From SZUA-442 sp963759175 (GTDB lineage Bacteria > Actinomycetota > Acidimicrobiia > Spongiisociales > UBA5794): a DNA stretch of 64,000 bases. The position numbers and the translations under genes were made by a program. The stretch covers positions 434,001 to 498,000 of the forward strand of contig CAVWXP010000010.1 in NCBI GenBank assembly GCA_963759175.1. The letters are read 5' to 3'. Of this stretch, positions 16,469 to 25,104 are shown piece after piece. Positions within the stretch are counted from its first letter, which is position 1. Each line of letters starts with the position of its first letter. The notes beneath the pieces were generated by a model. The model searched no databases. It was not told the origin of the DNA and worked only from the letters and a program-made list of their open reading frames with translations.

Positions 16469-17038
16469 TCACCGGCCCATCGCGTAGAACTCATCGTTGG
16501 GACGCATGGCGATCACATTGGCCATCCGATTCGACAGGCCGAACAGGGCGGTGACCGCGGTGATGTCCCAGATGTCCTCATCGGTGAACCCGTGGGCATG
16601 CATTGCTCCGAACTCGTCATCGCCGACGACAGCCGAGTCCTCGGCAACCAGGAGGGCGAAGTCCAGCATCGCCTTCTGCTTGGGTGTGATGTCCGCCTTG
16701 TGGTGGTTGATCGCCACCTGATCGGCGATGTGGGGATCCTTGGCGCGGATCCGCAGGATGGCGCCGTGGGCGACGACGCAGTACTGGCAGTCGTTGTTCG
16801 CCGATGTGGCGACCACGATCATCTCCCGCTCGGCCTTGGTGAGTCCGCTCTCGCGTTCCATGACGGCGTCGTGATAGGCCAGGAAGGCACGCAGCTCATC
16901 GGGTCGGTGCGCAAGGACGAGGAACACATTGGGTACGAACCCCGTCCGTTCCTGCACTGCGACGATCACCTCACGCAGATCGTCGGGAAGATCGACGATG
17001 TCGGGCACGGGATAGCGGCTGATCGGGTGATCCGTCAC
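16469..17038 (-). CDS. Peroxidase-related AhpD-like protein
   Basis: A 189-residue carboxymuconolactone-decarboxylase/AhpD family protein of the 'uncharacterized peroxidase-related' type. The redox motif is CQYCVVAH near residue 90, a CxxC plus a His four residues on, preceded by ERESGLTKAEREMIVVATSA. The N-terminal FVPNVFLVLAHRPDELRAF is typical. It likely reduces peroxides or senses redox through the CxxC. GTG at 17038 has an AAAGGA box upstream; an ATG further upstream lacks support. Ends close to the convergent PCD-VOC gene. Confidence 0.88.
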   Translation of the reverse strand: MTDHPISRYPVPDIVDLPDDLREVIVAVQERTGFVPNVFLVLAHRPDELRAFLAYHDAVMERESGLTKAEREMIVVATSANNDCQYCVVAHGAILRIRAKDPHIADQVAINHHKADITPKQKAMLDFALLVAEDSAVVGDDEFGAMHAHGFTDEDIWDITAVTALFGLSNRMANVIAMRPNDEFYAMGR

Positions 17039-17091
17039 AGGTGGTCCTTTCTCGATGGTCCCATCCTCGCAGCCGGCGGGCCAACCGTCGA

Positions 17092-17883
17092 TCAGCCGAA
17101 GGCGGCTTCCCATGTCGCACGAGAGGCCGGATCCGCCGGCCAGAACGTCTCGATGCGCAGCTCGGCGAGGGTCAGGTCGTGTGCATCGCCGATCACGGCG
17201 ATCGTCGTGAACAGGGAGACCTCCGTCCCCTCGATGACATAGGTCGTGGGCACGATGAGGTCGCTGGCCTCCGGCGTTCGCCGCCCGCCATCGAAGTCGT
17301 CGACGTCCGGGTACGACCGGACCTCGGCGACGAGCCGCTGCAACTCATCGTCGCTCGGGTACGACGCGGCATCGCGCTCGAGGCGCCTGAGCAGCGCCCC
17401 TCCGGCGGCATGCCAGCCGACCATGCGGGTGCGGAGCCCTTCGGGGTGGAGGCTCAGCCGCATGATGTTGGGCGGCGGCGTGAGCCAGCCCGGCATCTCG
17501 GGAAAGGCCCAGGCGAGGAACCGGGAAGCCGCACCGTTCGACGCAACGACATTCCACCGACGATCCACCACGATGGCCATGTTCGGCTCGTGGGCATCGA
17601 GCATGAACTGCAGGACGTCGGTGATCGCCGGGAGCTCCGCCAGCGGGGTCTCGGAGTACGCCGGGGCGTGACCTGCTGCCAGCATCAGCAGGTTCTGTTC
17701 ACGCAGCGGCACCTCGAGAGCACGTGCGAGGTGCGACACCATCTCACGCGACGGCTTCGACCGGCCGGTCTCGAGGAAGCTGATGTGGCGCTGAGACACG
17801 TCGGCATGCGAGGCGAGGTCGAGCTGGCTCATGCCTCGCGTCGTGCGCCAACCCCGTAGCTCGGAACCGAAGGTCGTGGCCAT
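17092..17883 (-). CDS. XRE-family regulator with MmyB-like ligand domain
   Basis: A 263-residue regulator. Residues 5-60 form a helix-turn-helix (RGMSQLDLASHADVSQRHISFLETGRSKPS) and residues 95-260 the MmyB-like sensor (AIVVDRRWNVVASNGAASRFLAWA, then LRIETFWPADPAS). Proteins of this class are widespread in actinobacteria, often beside a redox enzyme they control. Here the AhpD-like gene follows 53 bases downstream on the same strand. The ATG follows TACGAT (17890-17895 complement) by six bases, indicating a leaderless transcript. Confidence 0.88.
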   Translation of the reverse strand: MATTFGSELRGWRTTRGMSQLDLASHADVSQRHISFLETGRSKPSREMVSHLARALEVPLREQNLLMLAAGHAPAYSETPLAELPAITDVLQFMLDAHEPNMAIVVDRRWNVVASNGAASRFLAWAFPEMPGWLTPPPNIMRLSLHPEGLRTRMVGWHAAGGALLRRLERDAASYPSDDELQRLVAEVRSYPDVDDFDGGRRTPEASDLIVPTTYVIEGTEVSLFTTIAVIGDAHDLTLAELRIETFWPADPASRATWEAAFG

Positions 17884-18003
17884 GCAGCCATCGTAGGAAG
17901 CGCATGCGCCCGACTCCATTACCTCCCACGTCATTGATGCGACGACCTCACCCGGGGAAACTGGTGACCACGAACCGATCCCCCCGGCAACAAAGGAGCC
18001 ACC

Positions 18004-18402
18004 ATGTCGTCGCCCGTCCTCATCCGCTCATTGGCGACCAACGCCCTGTTCAGCGCCGTATCGGGCGTTGCGCTGATTGCATTCGCCTTCGCCGGAACCG
18101 ATGCGTTCGGCGTGCCACCGTGGATGCTCGGCATCGTGGGTGCTGGCCTGTTGCCGTTTGCTTGGATCGTCCACCGAACCGCGCGCAATCCGGAGCCCAT
18201 GCTCGTGCGTCTCATCGTCGGTGCCGATGTGATCTGGGTCGTTGCAGCGGCGGTGGTCCTTCTGGGATTCCCCGGCACGCTGTCCCCCATGGGATCGATC
18301 GCGCTTGCCCTTGCGAGCCTCGTCGTGGCCGACCTCGCCGTGATGCAGTACGTCGGAATGCGCCGCGGATCCCTCGACACGAATCGTGCGGCGCTCGGGT
18401 AG
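18004..18402 (+). CDS. Small four-helix membrane protein
   Basis: A 132-residue protein with four predicted helices: residues 12-32, 40-57, 68-88 and 96-117, with short loops. An AAAGGAG box lies about seven bases before the ATG. It diverges from the XRE regulator across 120 bases and converges on the amidohydrolase. It recalls SPW/DoxX-sized proteins but I cannot assign a family. Confidence 0.72.
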   Translation: MSSPVLIRSLATNALFSAVSGVALIAFAFAGTDAFGVPPWMLGIVGAGLLPFAWIVHRTARNPEPMLVRLIVGADVIWVVAAAVVLLGFPGTLSPMGSIALALASLVVADLAVMQYVGMRRGSLDTNRAALG

Positions 18403-18413
18403 CCGACCGGGCG

Positions 18414-19520
18414 TCAGATCTGTGGAACCGGGACTGATGGCGTGAGGAGGGCGCTCGACGCCACGATCAGGCTCCGGATCGCCGCCGCCCGGTTCGGCGT
18501 CGCCTCATCGGCGATGTCTATGGACCTCGCGACCGCATGCAGGACATCGTGGTGGCGGTGACGCCTCGGGACGTCACAGGATCGGCCGGCAAGCTGGAGT
18601 GCTTCCCCGCCGGATCCGCCGGCGAGAATCTGTGCGATGGCAGCCTGGAGGTCTGCGTAGGCGGCGAGCAGGAACGGGTCATCGACGGTCGCATCGGCCT
18701 GCACGGGCATCTCGAGGTCACCGGGACGTTTGCCTGCGACGAGGTCGAGCAGATTGCCACCCATGATCGCCCGAGTGGCGCGCTCGTCGAAACCCACTTC
18801 GCCGACGATGCGAGCGACGATCGCACCGGACATGAGGGGGCTTCCGTACGGCGTGTCCGATGCGTAGAGCAGGCGATCGGGCGTGACACCCGAGGCGAGC
18901 GCGAGCAACGACGATGTGCTCCACCACGCGGTGTCGAAGAAGAGGCCGGGGAGGGCATCGGCAGCATGGACCAGCTGGCCCAGATCGCTGATGGCGCCGT
19001 GGGCCATGATGAGATTCAACGCCGGGTGCATCTCGAGCAGGCGCACGACGTCATCACCGAGGGTCGGTATCCCCCGCCCGGCGTGGATGAGTATCGGGAC
19101 ACCCGCCTCGGCGGCAACGGATGCGATCTCGGACATCACGCCGAGAGCAAGGGAGAAGTTCTCTCCGCGAGGATGGAGCTTCACACCGACGAATCCGAGC
19201 CTGATGCAACGCTCCATCTCGGCAACCGCGTCGGATCCGAGTTTCGGGTCTATGCGCAGGAACGGCAGCAGTCTCCCGGCGGCTTCTCGGGATTCCTCTG
19301 CGATGCGATCGTTGGCGGGCGGGTACCCCTTCGGCTCCTGGCTCGCCATCACCACGGCGCCACGGTGTCCGGCGGCATCGAGCAGCTCGAGGTTCCCACG
19401 GGCCGTACCGACGAATCCGTCCGGATCGTTCTCCCCCGTGTGGGTGTGCGCATCCCAGACGTCGAGGTGATCGGGCAGGTGCGCAGTCGACGCCGCGTAC
19501 CAGCGTGTGAGGAGGTCCAT
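18414..19520 (-). CDS. Amidohydrolase family protein (TIM-barrel metal hydrolase)
   Basis: A 368-residue amidohydrolase-2-type protein. Metal ligands are visible as DAHTHTG near residue 25, KLHPRGENF near 120, ILIHAGRG near 150 and LIMAHGAISD near 175, with the late YASDTPYGSP near 225 carrying the catalytic Asp. The C-terminal 100 residues are helical and less conserved. Members hydrolyse or decarboxylate cyclic and aromatic acids; substrate unknown. The ATG follows TACCGT by six bases. It is divergent from the SRPBCC gene. Confidence 0.85.
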   Translation of the reverse strand: MDLLTRWYAASTAHLPDHLDVWDAHTHTGENDPDGFVGTARGNLELLDAAGHRGAVVMASQEPKGYPPANDRIAEESREAAGRLLPFLRIDPKLGSDAVAEMERCIRLGFVGVKLHPRGENFSLALGVMSEIASVAAEAGVPILIHAGRGIPTLGDDVVRLLEMHPALNLIMAHGAISDLGQLVHAADALPGLFFDTAWWSTSSLLALASGVTPDRLLYASDTPYGSPLMSGAIVARIVGEVGFDERATRAIMGGNLLDLVAGKRPGDLEMPVQADATVDDPFLLAAYADLQAAIAQILAGGSGGEALQLAGRSCDVPRRHRHHDVLHAVARSIDIADEATPNRAAAIRSLIVASSALLTPSVPVPQI

Positions 19521-19590
19521 GTGCTGACGGTACCGCCGGTCCCCTGCCTGTCGCGATGCGGAACCTCGGTGGTTCGCGTAGGGTTGCGCC

Positions 19591-20079
19591 ATGACGCGAC
19601 TCGCTGATCATCCCACCGTCGAGGTGTCGGCTCTCATCTCTGCGCCGACCTCAGCCGTGTGGGAGCTGGTGACCGACATCAACATCTCGTCACGCTTCCA
19701 GGACGAGTTCCAGGGGGCCACGTGGCTCGACGGGGGACCCGCATTGGGAGCCAGATTCACGGGCCGGAACGCCACGAGTCGATTCACGTGGGAGACGACG
19801 TGCACCGTCGTCGAGTTCGTACGCGACGGACGGTTCTCGTGGGCCGTCAACGACGTCGACGACCCCGTTGCCGTGTGGACGTTCCTCCTGGAAGCGACCG
19901 ACAACGGCACCGAGCTGACCTATCGCAGGGTCGTCGGCACCGGTCCGAGCGGCCTGACGGCGGCGATCGAGCGGTACCCCGATCGCGAGGAGGAGATCAT
20001 CGCCAAGCGCGACGAGGTCCACCGCCAACACATGCAGGCCGTCGTCGACGGGATCAAGTCCCTGGCCGAGGCGCCCTGA
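19591..20079 (+). CDS. SRPBCC (START-like) family protein
   Basis: A 162-residue lipid- or ligand-binding fold. The N-terminal VEVSALISAPTSAVWELVTDI is the typical first strand and helix of polyketide-cyclase-like SRPBCC proteins, and the C-terminal helix is charged. A TAGGGT box at 19579-19584 stands six bases before the ATG. Function cannot be narrowed down. Confidence 0.82.
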   Translation: MTRLADHPTVEVSALISAPTSAVWELVTDINISSRFQDEFQGATWLDGGPALGARFTGRNATSRFTWETTCTVVEFVRDGRFSWAVNDVDDPVAVWTFLLEATDNGTELTYRRVVGTGPSGLTAAIERYPDREEEIIAKRDEVHRQHMQAVVDGIKSLAEAP

Positions 20080-20106
20080 ATTCCATCTGACACCGTCCAT
20101 TGGTAC

Positions 20107-20154
20107 GAACCCAGGGTTCCAGTGGTCGGAATCGAGCAACTGAACCCAGGGTTC
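20107..20154. promoter_or_regulatory. Two identical near-palindromes upstream of the pirin gene
   Basis: GAACCCAGGGTTC occurs exactly at 20107-20119 and again at 20142-20154, 35 bases apart start to start. Each copy is palindromic except for its central base. Two matching dyads just before a start codon look like a pair of operator sites. Confidence 0.6.
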
Positions 20155-20168
20155 ACGGAGAGCAGCAC

Positions 20169-21089
20169 ATGAGCGGATTCGTAGGGGACGATGACTTCGG
20201 GTTGATCGACGCCACAGACGACGTCGTCGAGGTGCGCGAGGGGCGTACCGCCCGGATCGGGACGATGGGGATCGTGCGCGCCCTACCGACGAAGGGCCGT
20301 CGGACCATCGGGGCCTGGTGTCTCATCGACGTCATGCTTCCGGGGGACGAGCTCGAACCCGATCCCCTCGAGATCGGTCCCCACCCCCACATCGGTTTGT
20401 CCACGGTCACCTGGCTCCTCGAGGGGGAGGCCCTGCACTCGGACTCGCTTGGCACCGAGCAACTCATCCGACCCGGTCAACTGAACCTCATGACGGCGGG
20501 CAACGGCGTTGCGCATGCCGAGCTGGGCACGGGGGGCGGCGTACGGGGTATCCAGATGTGGGTGGCCCAGCCCGAGGCGACCCGATTCGGTGCACCAGCC
20601 TTCGAGCACATCCCAGAGGTCCCCGTGGTGGACCTCGGATCAGGGACCGCAACTGTCTTCGTCGGGTCGTTGGCGGGAGCGACTTCTCCCGCTCGTCGGG
20701 ACACGCCCTTGGTCGGCGCGGACCTCACCCTCGGTCGCGGCGCCGTCACGCTCGAGGCCGATCCGACCTTCGAGTACGGCGTCGTTCCCGTGGACGGCAA
20801 CCTCAAGGTCAACGGCGCCATCGTCGAGGAGGGCTACCTCGCAATGGTCCTCGAACCGACCGAGGCGCTCCACATCGAGACGGACGGCGATGCCCGGGCG
20901 CTCCTCATCGGGGGCGAGCCGCTCGACAGCCGGCTCTACATGTGGTGGAACTTCGTCGCACGGACCCGAGACGAGGTCACCGAGGCCTGGCAGGATTGGC
21001 AGGCGGGCGACACCGACCGGTATCCCGAGTTCGCCTCCGTACTCGATCGCATCGACGCACCCCCGCCACCGTGGATGCGCCAGGATTGA
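20169..21089 (+). CDS. Pirin family protein
   Basis: A 306-residue bicupin. The metal site is recognisable in HPHIGLSTVTWLLEGEALHSDSLG near residue 75 and GVAHAE near 120, and the C-terminal SRLYMWWNFVARTRDEVTEAWQDW is the usual pirin tail. Bacterial pirins bind iron and can act as quercetinase-like dioxygenases or interact with metabolic enzymes. The ATG at 20169 has a GGAG box; an upstream in-frame start would run through the operator-like repeats. Confidence 0.92.
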   Translation: MSGFVGDDDFGLIDATDDVVEVREGRTARIGTMGIVRALPTKGRRTIGAWCLIDVMLPGDELEPDPLEIGPHPHIGLSTVTWLLEGEALHSDSLGTEQLIRPGQLNLMTAGNGVAHAELGTGGGVRGIQMWVAQPEATRFGAPAFEHIPEVPVVDLGSGTATVFVGSLAGATSPARRDTPLVGADLTLGRGAVTLEADPTFEYGVVPVDGNLKVNGAIVEEGYLAMVLEPTEALHIETDGDARALLIGGEPLDSRLYMWWNFVARTRDEVTEAWQDWQAGDTDRYPEFASVLDRIDAPPPPWMRQD

Positions 21090-21092
21090 TGA

Positions 21093-21791
21093 TCAGTCCT
21101 CGAACCACGGACCGATGAGGTCGGTGTCCACGATGGTCAGGCTCCCCGGTTCGGCACCGAGCGTCCGCTGGATCCCGGCGTGCAACGCGTCGAGGTACCG
21201 CTTGGCGATCACCTCGGCGTCCTCCTGCTCGTCGGGGAACAGCAGGAGTTCGGCGACCTTTCCGTTCGCTGCCTGCAGCATCGCCAGAACGAGGGCCGCT
21301 GACTCGTCGGGGTAGTCGGTGGCGAATACCCCCTCATCGACACCCTGTGCGATGACCTTCGCAAAGGCCGGGGCAGCCCGCTCCATGGCCAGGGCGGTGA
21401 ATTTGGTTCGCCACACGAGGTTTGCGTCGCTGTACATGACCCGTGCAACGGCCATCAACTCCGCCCGCCGCGCGAGTTTCCAATTGTTCACGACGAGGAC
21501 GAGCTGTTCCCACTTCTCGATGGCGCCCAGCTCGGGTTCGTCGGCGATACCGTCGAGCAGACCGACGATCGTCAGCGACATGTCGTCGACGATGGCTTCG
21601 AGCACGTCGTGCTTGGCGTCGAAGTAGTAGTAGAAGGTGCCCTTCGCAACGCCGACCCTGTCGACGATCTGGTCGATCGACGTGGACTCGTATCCCTGCT
21701 CGGTGAACAGGGACTGGGCGGCTGCCATCAGCTCGGAGCGCCGCTCCTCTGGCTTCTTGACACTTCGGGTCCTGACGGGATCGGTGGTCAT
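21093..21791 (-). CDS. TetR family transcriptional regulator
   Basis: A 232-residue regulator. Residues 15-60 are the TetR helix-turn-helix (RRSELMAAAQSLFTEQGYEST then IVDRVGVAKGTFYYYFDAKHD). The rest is a helical ligand domain. It overlaps the upstream permease gene as ATGA and closes the ABC operon, so it probably represses that operon through the palindrome at 24336-24360 and responds to a transported compound. The open frame extends far upstream, but only this part has TetR similarity. Confidence 0.92.
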   Translation of the reverse strand: MTTDPVRTRSVKKPEERRSELMAAAQSLFTEQGYESTSIDQIVDRVGVAKGTFYYYFDAKHDVLEAIVDDMSLTIVGLLDGIADEPELGAIEKWEQLVLVVNNWKLARRAELMAVARVMYSDANLVWRTKFTALAMERAAPAFAKVIAQGVDEGVFATDYPDESAALVLAMLQAANGKVAELLLFPDEQEDAEVIAKRYLDALHAGIQRTLGAEPGSLTIVDTDLIGPWFED

Positions 21792-22621
21792 CCCGGAAGA
21801 TCCCGCTTCATGTAGAGGAACCACCCGATCGTGTACAGCGCCACGCTGATGGCTGCCATCACGCCGACATCGGCCCAGTTCATGCCGTTGGCGAGGGGAT
21901 TGCTGCCGTAGAAGTAGTACCACGGTGACACCTTCGCCCAGTTCTCGTAGCCCTCGAAGATGGGCATGAACGTCGCAATGATGAACGCCACACCTGCGAA
22001 CCCCGCCACGGCCAGCATCGCAGGGATCCTGCGTGCAAGGGCGGCGGAGGCCACGACGACCCCGCCTCCGAAGATCAAGCCGAGCAGTATGAGATGCACA
22101 TGGGTCGCTGCGATGTTGCCTGCCGAGATGTCGAGGGAGAAGGCAGCCACACCCACCCACAGGAGGAATCCCATGAGGATCGACGCTATGACGACGTGGA
22201 CGGACATGGCCGCGACCTTGTCTGCGATGATCCTGGTGCGACTGATCGGGTTGGCAGCGAGCAATCCGATGCTGCGATCCTCTTCTTCGCCTGCGAACGA
22301 ACGTCCCCCGTCGATCACCGCCAGGGCGACGATCGCCATGGGGACCATCATGGAGTACATCTCGGCGGAGATCCATCCGACAGGTGAGGCGATGTCGGAC
22401 CCGAACAGGAACGCCTCCATGGCCCCGCCGAGCTCGAAGTCGAGAAGCGTCTCCTCGAGGGAGGAGTACATGGCGGCCACCATGAGCGACATGAGCCCGA
22501 TGCCGATGCCTATCCACAGGGTCAATCCCATGCGGTCGGCGACGCTGCGCGCGAACAGTGAGGAGACAGCAAGGCGCTTCCGGGCCGGAAGCTGGACGAT
22601 GGTGTCGGTGGTCATGGTCAT
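21788..22621 (-). CDS. ABC-2 type permease
   Basis: A 277-residue membrane subunit with six or more helices and the coupling loop FAGEEEDRSIGLLAANPISRTRI near residue 110. Start ATG at 22621 overlaps the preceding permease stop as ATGA; its own stop overlaps the TetR start. PWYYFYGSNPLANGMNW near 235 is closely echoed in the neighbouring permease (PWYLYSGSEPIFNGIGW), so the two are paralogues and probably form a heterodimer. Confidence 0.87.
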   Translation of the reverse strand: MTMTTDTIVQLPARKRLAVSSLFARSVADRMGLTLWIGIGIGLMSLMVAAMYSSLEETLLDFELGGAMEAFLFGSDIASPVGWISAEMYSMMVPMAIVALAVIDGGRSFAGEEEDRSIGLLAANPISRTRIIADKVAAMSVHVVIASILMGFLLWVGVAAFSLDISAGNIAATHVHLILLGLIFGGGVVVASAALARRIPAMLAVAGFAGVAFIIATFMPIFEGYENWAKVSPWYYFYGSNPLANGMNWADVGVMAAISVALYTIGWFLYMKRDLPG

Positions 22622-23403
22622 CCCTTCAGATCTCGTCGATTGACGCCGACGACGCCGAGGAGACCCAGGGCGATACCCGATCCCAGCATCACGGCCAGTT
22701 GCCACCAACCGATGCCGTTGAAGATGGGCTCCGATCCCGAGTACAGGTACCACGGGGTGAGCTTCGACAGCGTCTCGAGGCTCGGCTCGACGGAGAGCAC
22801 GCTCGTGATGAACCACGAGATGGCCGCAACGCCGGTTGCGATGCCGATGCCGGCTCCCGATCTGCCAGTCCAGCCAGCCACCGCCGCGGCGAGGCCACCG
22901 AACATGGTGGCGAGCCCGATGAGCATGATCGCTGCAGAGAAGACGTCGAGGTTGCCGGCGTCCTCACCGAGCATGGCGGCGACGCCGATCACGGTGAGCC
23001 ACGTTCCGAGACCGATGATGACCGTGCCTGCGAATGCGACGACCGACTTCGGGACGACGACGCCCGATCGGCTCACGGGGTTTGCGAGAAGCAGGTCGAG
23101 CGAGCCTCGCTTCTCCTCGCCGACGGTGGCACCGACCCCTCCCGAGATGGAGTACGACAGGATGACGATGGGCGCCATGAGGGCGAAGACCGCCCCGGTC
23201 GCGAGCCCGAGGGCCGTACCGTCGTTGGTCCCGTAGATCTGGGCCATCGCCGGCGGCATCTGCTCGTAGATCCGGATGATGTCATCGGACATGGTGTTGT
23301 AGGCGGCCATGGCCAGACCCACGTAGAGGAACAAGATCACCACGGCGATGATCGTGGCGCGGTACCGGTCCCCGACGGACTTGAGGAGGACGCTATGGAG
23401 CAA
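22618..23403 (-). CDS. ABC-2 type permease
   Basis: A 261-residue membrane subunit, paralogue of the next gene. VGEEKRGSLDLLLANPVSRSGVV near residue 95 is the coupling loop. Helices lie near 18-35, 70-90, 120-140, 155-180, 185-205 and 230-250. It overlaps the ATPase gene by eleven bases at its start and the second permease by four bases at its end. Confidence 0.87.
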   Translation of the reverse strand: MLHSVLLKSVGDRYRATIIAVVILFLYVGLAMAAYNTMSDDIIRIYEQMPPAMAQIYGTNDGTALGLATGAVFALMAPIVILSYSISGGVGATVGEEKRGSLDLLLANPVSRSGVVVPKSVVAFAGTVIIGLGTWLTVIGVAAMLGEDAGNLDVFSAAIMLIGLATMFGGLAAAVAGWTGRSGAGIGIATGVAAISWFITSVLSVEPSLETLSKLTPWYLYSGSEPIFNGIGWWQLAVMLGSGIALGLLGVVGVNRRDLKG

Positions 23404-24319
23404 CGGTCTCGACCTCCTCGGTGTCCATCGACCCGTTCCGGTAGTAGGCGAGGAAGATCTCCTCGAGGTCGGCCTCGCGACTGTGGATGTTGAGTACGTC
23501 CCTGTCGACGATCACTTGCAGGAGTTGGCGTACCGGACCGTCGAAGGTGACCGAGGCATGCCTGCCCCGGACCGTGACACTCCGCACGCTCGCAACCGAG
23601 GCGAAGACGTCCTCGGTGACGTCGGTCTCGAACTCGATGTCGAGCCTGCGGATCGCCTTGCGCTTGAGCTCATCGACTCGCTCGACGACGACGAGGTGGC
23701 CGTGGCGAAGGATGCCGACGCGATCGGCGACCCGCTCGACCTCCGACAGGGTGTGACTCGACAGGAACACGGTGCTGCCGTCGTCCTGAACCTCACGGAT
23801 GAGCGCTTGGAGCTCCTGCTGCATCAGGGGGTCGAGGCCCGTGCTCGGCTCATCGAGGATGAGCAGTTCGGGCCGGTTCATGAAGGCCTGGATGATGCCG
23901 ATCTTCTGTTTGTTTCCGGTCGACAGGTCAGAGATCTTCCTGTGGAGGTCGGCGTCGAAGCGGGTCGCGAGTGACGTGACGTAGCCGGTGTCGACGCCGC
24001 CGCGCAAGTTGGCGAAGTACTGGAGGAACTGGGCACCGGTGAGCTTGTCGTACATCGAGTATTCGGCAGGCATGTAGCCGAGGTGGCGCCGCAATTCGAC
24101 CGAGTCCCTCACCGCATCCATCCCGAGGACGGAGGCCGACCCTGCGGTGGGGGTGATGTAGTTCAGCAAGCTGCGAATCGTCGTCGTCTTCCCCGCACCG
24201 TTCGGGCCGAGGAAGCCGAAGACCTCCCCACGGATGACTTCGAGGTCGAGGTCCACGAGGGCCTCGATGGCGCCGTAGTGCTTCGTGAGGCCGGCCGTGA
24301 CAATGGCTGGATCCGCCAT
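23393..24319 (-). CDS. ABC transporter ATP-binding protein
   Basis: A 308-residue ATPase. Walker A GPNGAGKTT lies near residue 40, LSTGNKQKIGIIQAF near 138 is the signature (SGGQ replaced by STGN), LLILDEPSTGLDPLMQ near 160 Walker B and SSHTLSEVERV near 190 the switch. The ATG at 24319 follows an AAGGGA box; an ATG at 24337 lies inside the operator. First gene of a four-gene operon ending in TetR. Confidence 0.92.
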   Translation of the reverse strand: MADPAIVTAGLTKHYGAIEALVDLDLEVIRGEVFGFLGPNGAGKTTTIRSLLNYITPTAGSASVLGMDAVRDSVELRRHLGYMPAEYSMYDKLTGAQFLQYFANLRGGVDTGYVTSLATRFDADLHRKISDLSTGNKQKIGIIQAFMNRPELLILDEPSTGLDPLMQQELQALIREVQDDGSTVFLSSHTLSEVERVADRVGILRHGHLVVVERVDELKRKAIRRLDIEFETDVTEDVFASVASVRSVTVRGRHASVTFDGPVRQLLQVIVDRDVLNIHSREADLEEIFLAYYRNGSMDTEEVETVAP

Positions 24320-24335
24320 GGAGTGTCCCTTTCCC

Positions 24336-24360
24336 ATACTGACTGACCGTCAGTCAGTAT
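24336..24360 (-). promoter_or_regulatory. Perfect TetR-type operator palindrome
   Basis: Twelve-base arms ATACTGACTGAC and GTCAGTCAGTAT around a single central base. TGACTGAC-N-GTCAGTCA is a common operator form for actinobacterial TetR proteins that repress efflux or lipid genes. It sits between the probable -10 box and the ATPase start codon, so binding would block initiation. Confidence 0.85.
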
Positions 24361-24384
24361 ATCGTGAACCTTGCGGATCGTCGA
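24356..24384 (-). promoter_or_regulatory. Promoter of the ABC-TetR operon
   Basis: On the minus strand the -35 candidate TCGACG (24379-24384), a 17-base spacer and TATACT (24356-24361) precede the operon. The -10 box overlaps the palindrome edge. Confidence 0.6.
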
Positions 24385-24438
24385 GGGGATCCGCACACAA
24401 CGACCTGCCCCGATCGATCTCTACACTCCCGAATCTGC

Positions 24439-24511
24439 GGGCCCGTAGCTCCAATGGCAGAGCAGCGGACTTTTAATCCGACGTGTGTGGGTTCGAATCC
24501 CACCGGGCCCA
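24439..24511 (+). tRNA. tRNA-Lys (anticodon TTT)
   Basis: A 73-base cloverleaf: acceptor GGGCCCG pairs with CGGGCCC, D-stem GCTC/GAGC, anticodon loop CTTTTAA with TTT at 24472-24474, and T-arm GTGGG-TTCGAAT-CCCAC. The first anticodon-stem pair is a G-A mismatch. Discriminator is A and the CCA end is not encoded. A TACACT box 12 bases upstream is the likely -10. Confidence 0.95.
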
Positions 24512-24594
24512 CCGCCACACCCGCGAGGATCTGGTCCCGCTAGGACGGCGATACGCACGATTCGGTGTGAGCACAGTGCCGATACGGGTGACAG

Positions 24595-25104
24595 TTATCT
24601 GATCATCTCGCCAAGCGCTGCGAAGCGGAGCATGTGCGCCTGGCCGGCGTGGAGGGCGTACTCGTCGATCATCTTGATGAGCGTCGCCCGCAGCGGACGA
24701 CCATGACCCTTCCCGGGTAGATCCAGCGAGGCCAGTGCCTCGATCGCCTCATCGGCGAGAGCGACTTCCTCGAAGTACCAGGTGAGGTCGTCGTCGATCG
24801 TGTCGAGCGAGCCGCCGGCGTAATCGTCATCGCCATATCGCAGCATCCGTTCGCCTCCACCAAGACCCCACGACAGATACCCGTGTTCCATCTGCGTCAT
24901 GTGCCGAACCAGGCCCAGCACCGATAGCTCCACGGGCGGCACGGACCGAGCGATGAGCTGTTCGGGAGTCAGGTCACGCAGCTTCCTGAGGAACTCATGA
25001 CGCTGATAGCCGAGCCATCCCTCGAGCAGGGTGCGGGGCTCGGCATGGGGGTCGGGTTCGTCCCTCCTCGAGAGGTCGAGTCCCGCGAGTGCAGCAACGG
25101 TCAT
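24595..25104 (-). CDS. DinB-like protein (DUF664)
   Basis: A 169-residue four-helix-bundle protein. SVLGLVRHMTQMEHGYLSWG near residue 60 and DEYALHAGQAHMLRFAALGE at the C-terminus place the three metal-binding histidines of the DinB/DUF664 group. Actinobacterial members are candidates for mycothiol-dependent transferases, but function is not established. A TAGCAT box stands about eight bases before the ATG. Confidence 0.87.
   Translation of the reverse strand: MTVAALAGLDLSRRDEPDPHAEPRTLLEGWLGYQRHEFLRKLRDLTPEQLIARSVPPVELSVLGLVRHMTQMEHGYLSWGLGGGERMLRYGDDDYAGGSLDTIDDDLTWYFEEVALADEAIEALASLDLPGKGHGRPLRATLIKMIDEYALHAGQAHMLRFAALGEMIR

Noticed and set aside
21093..22517. A 474-codon frame fusing an Arg/His-rich stretch to the TetR regulator
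   Set aside because: The extra part is an out-of-frame reading of the permease; TetR starts at 21791 with an ATGA overlap.
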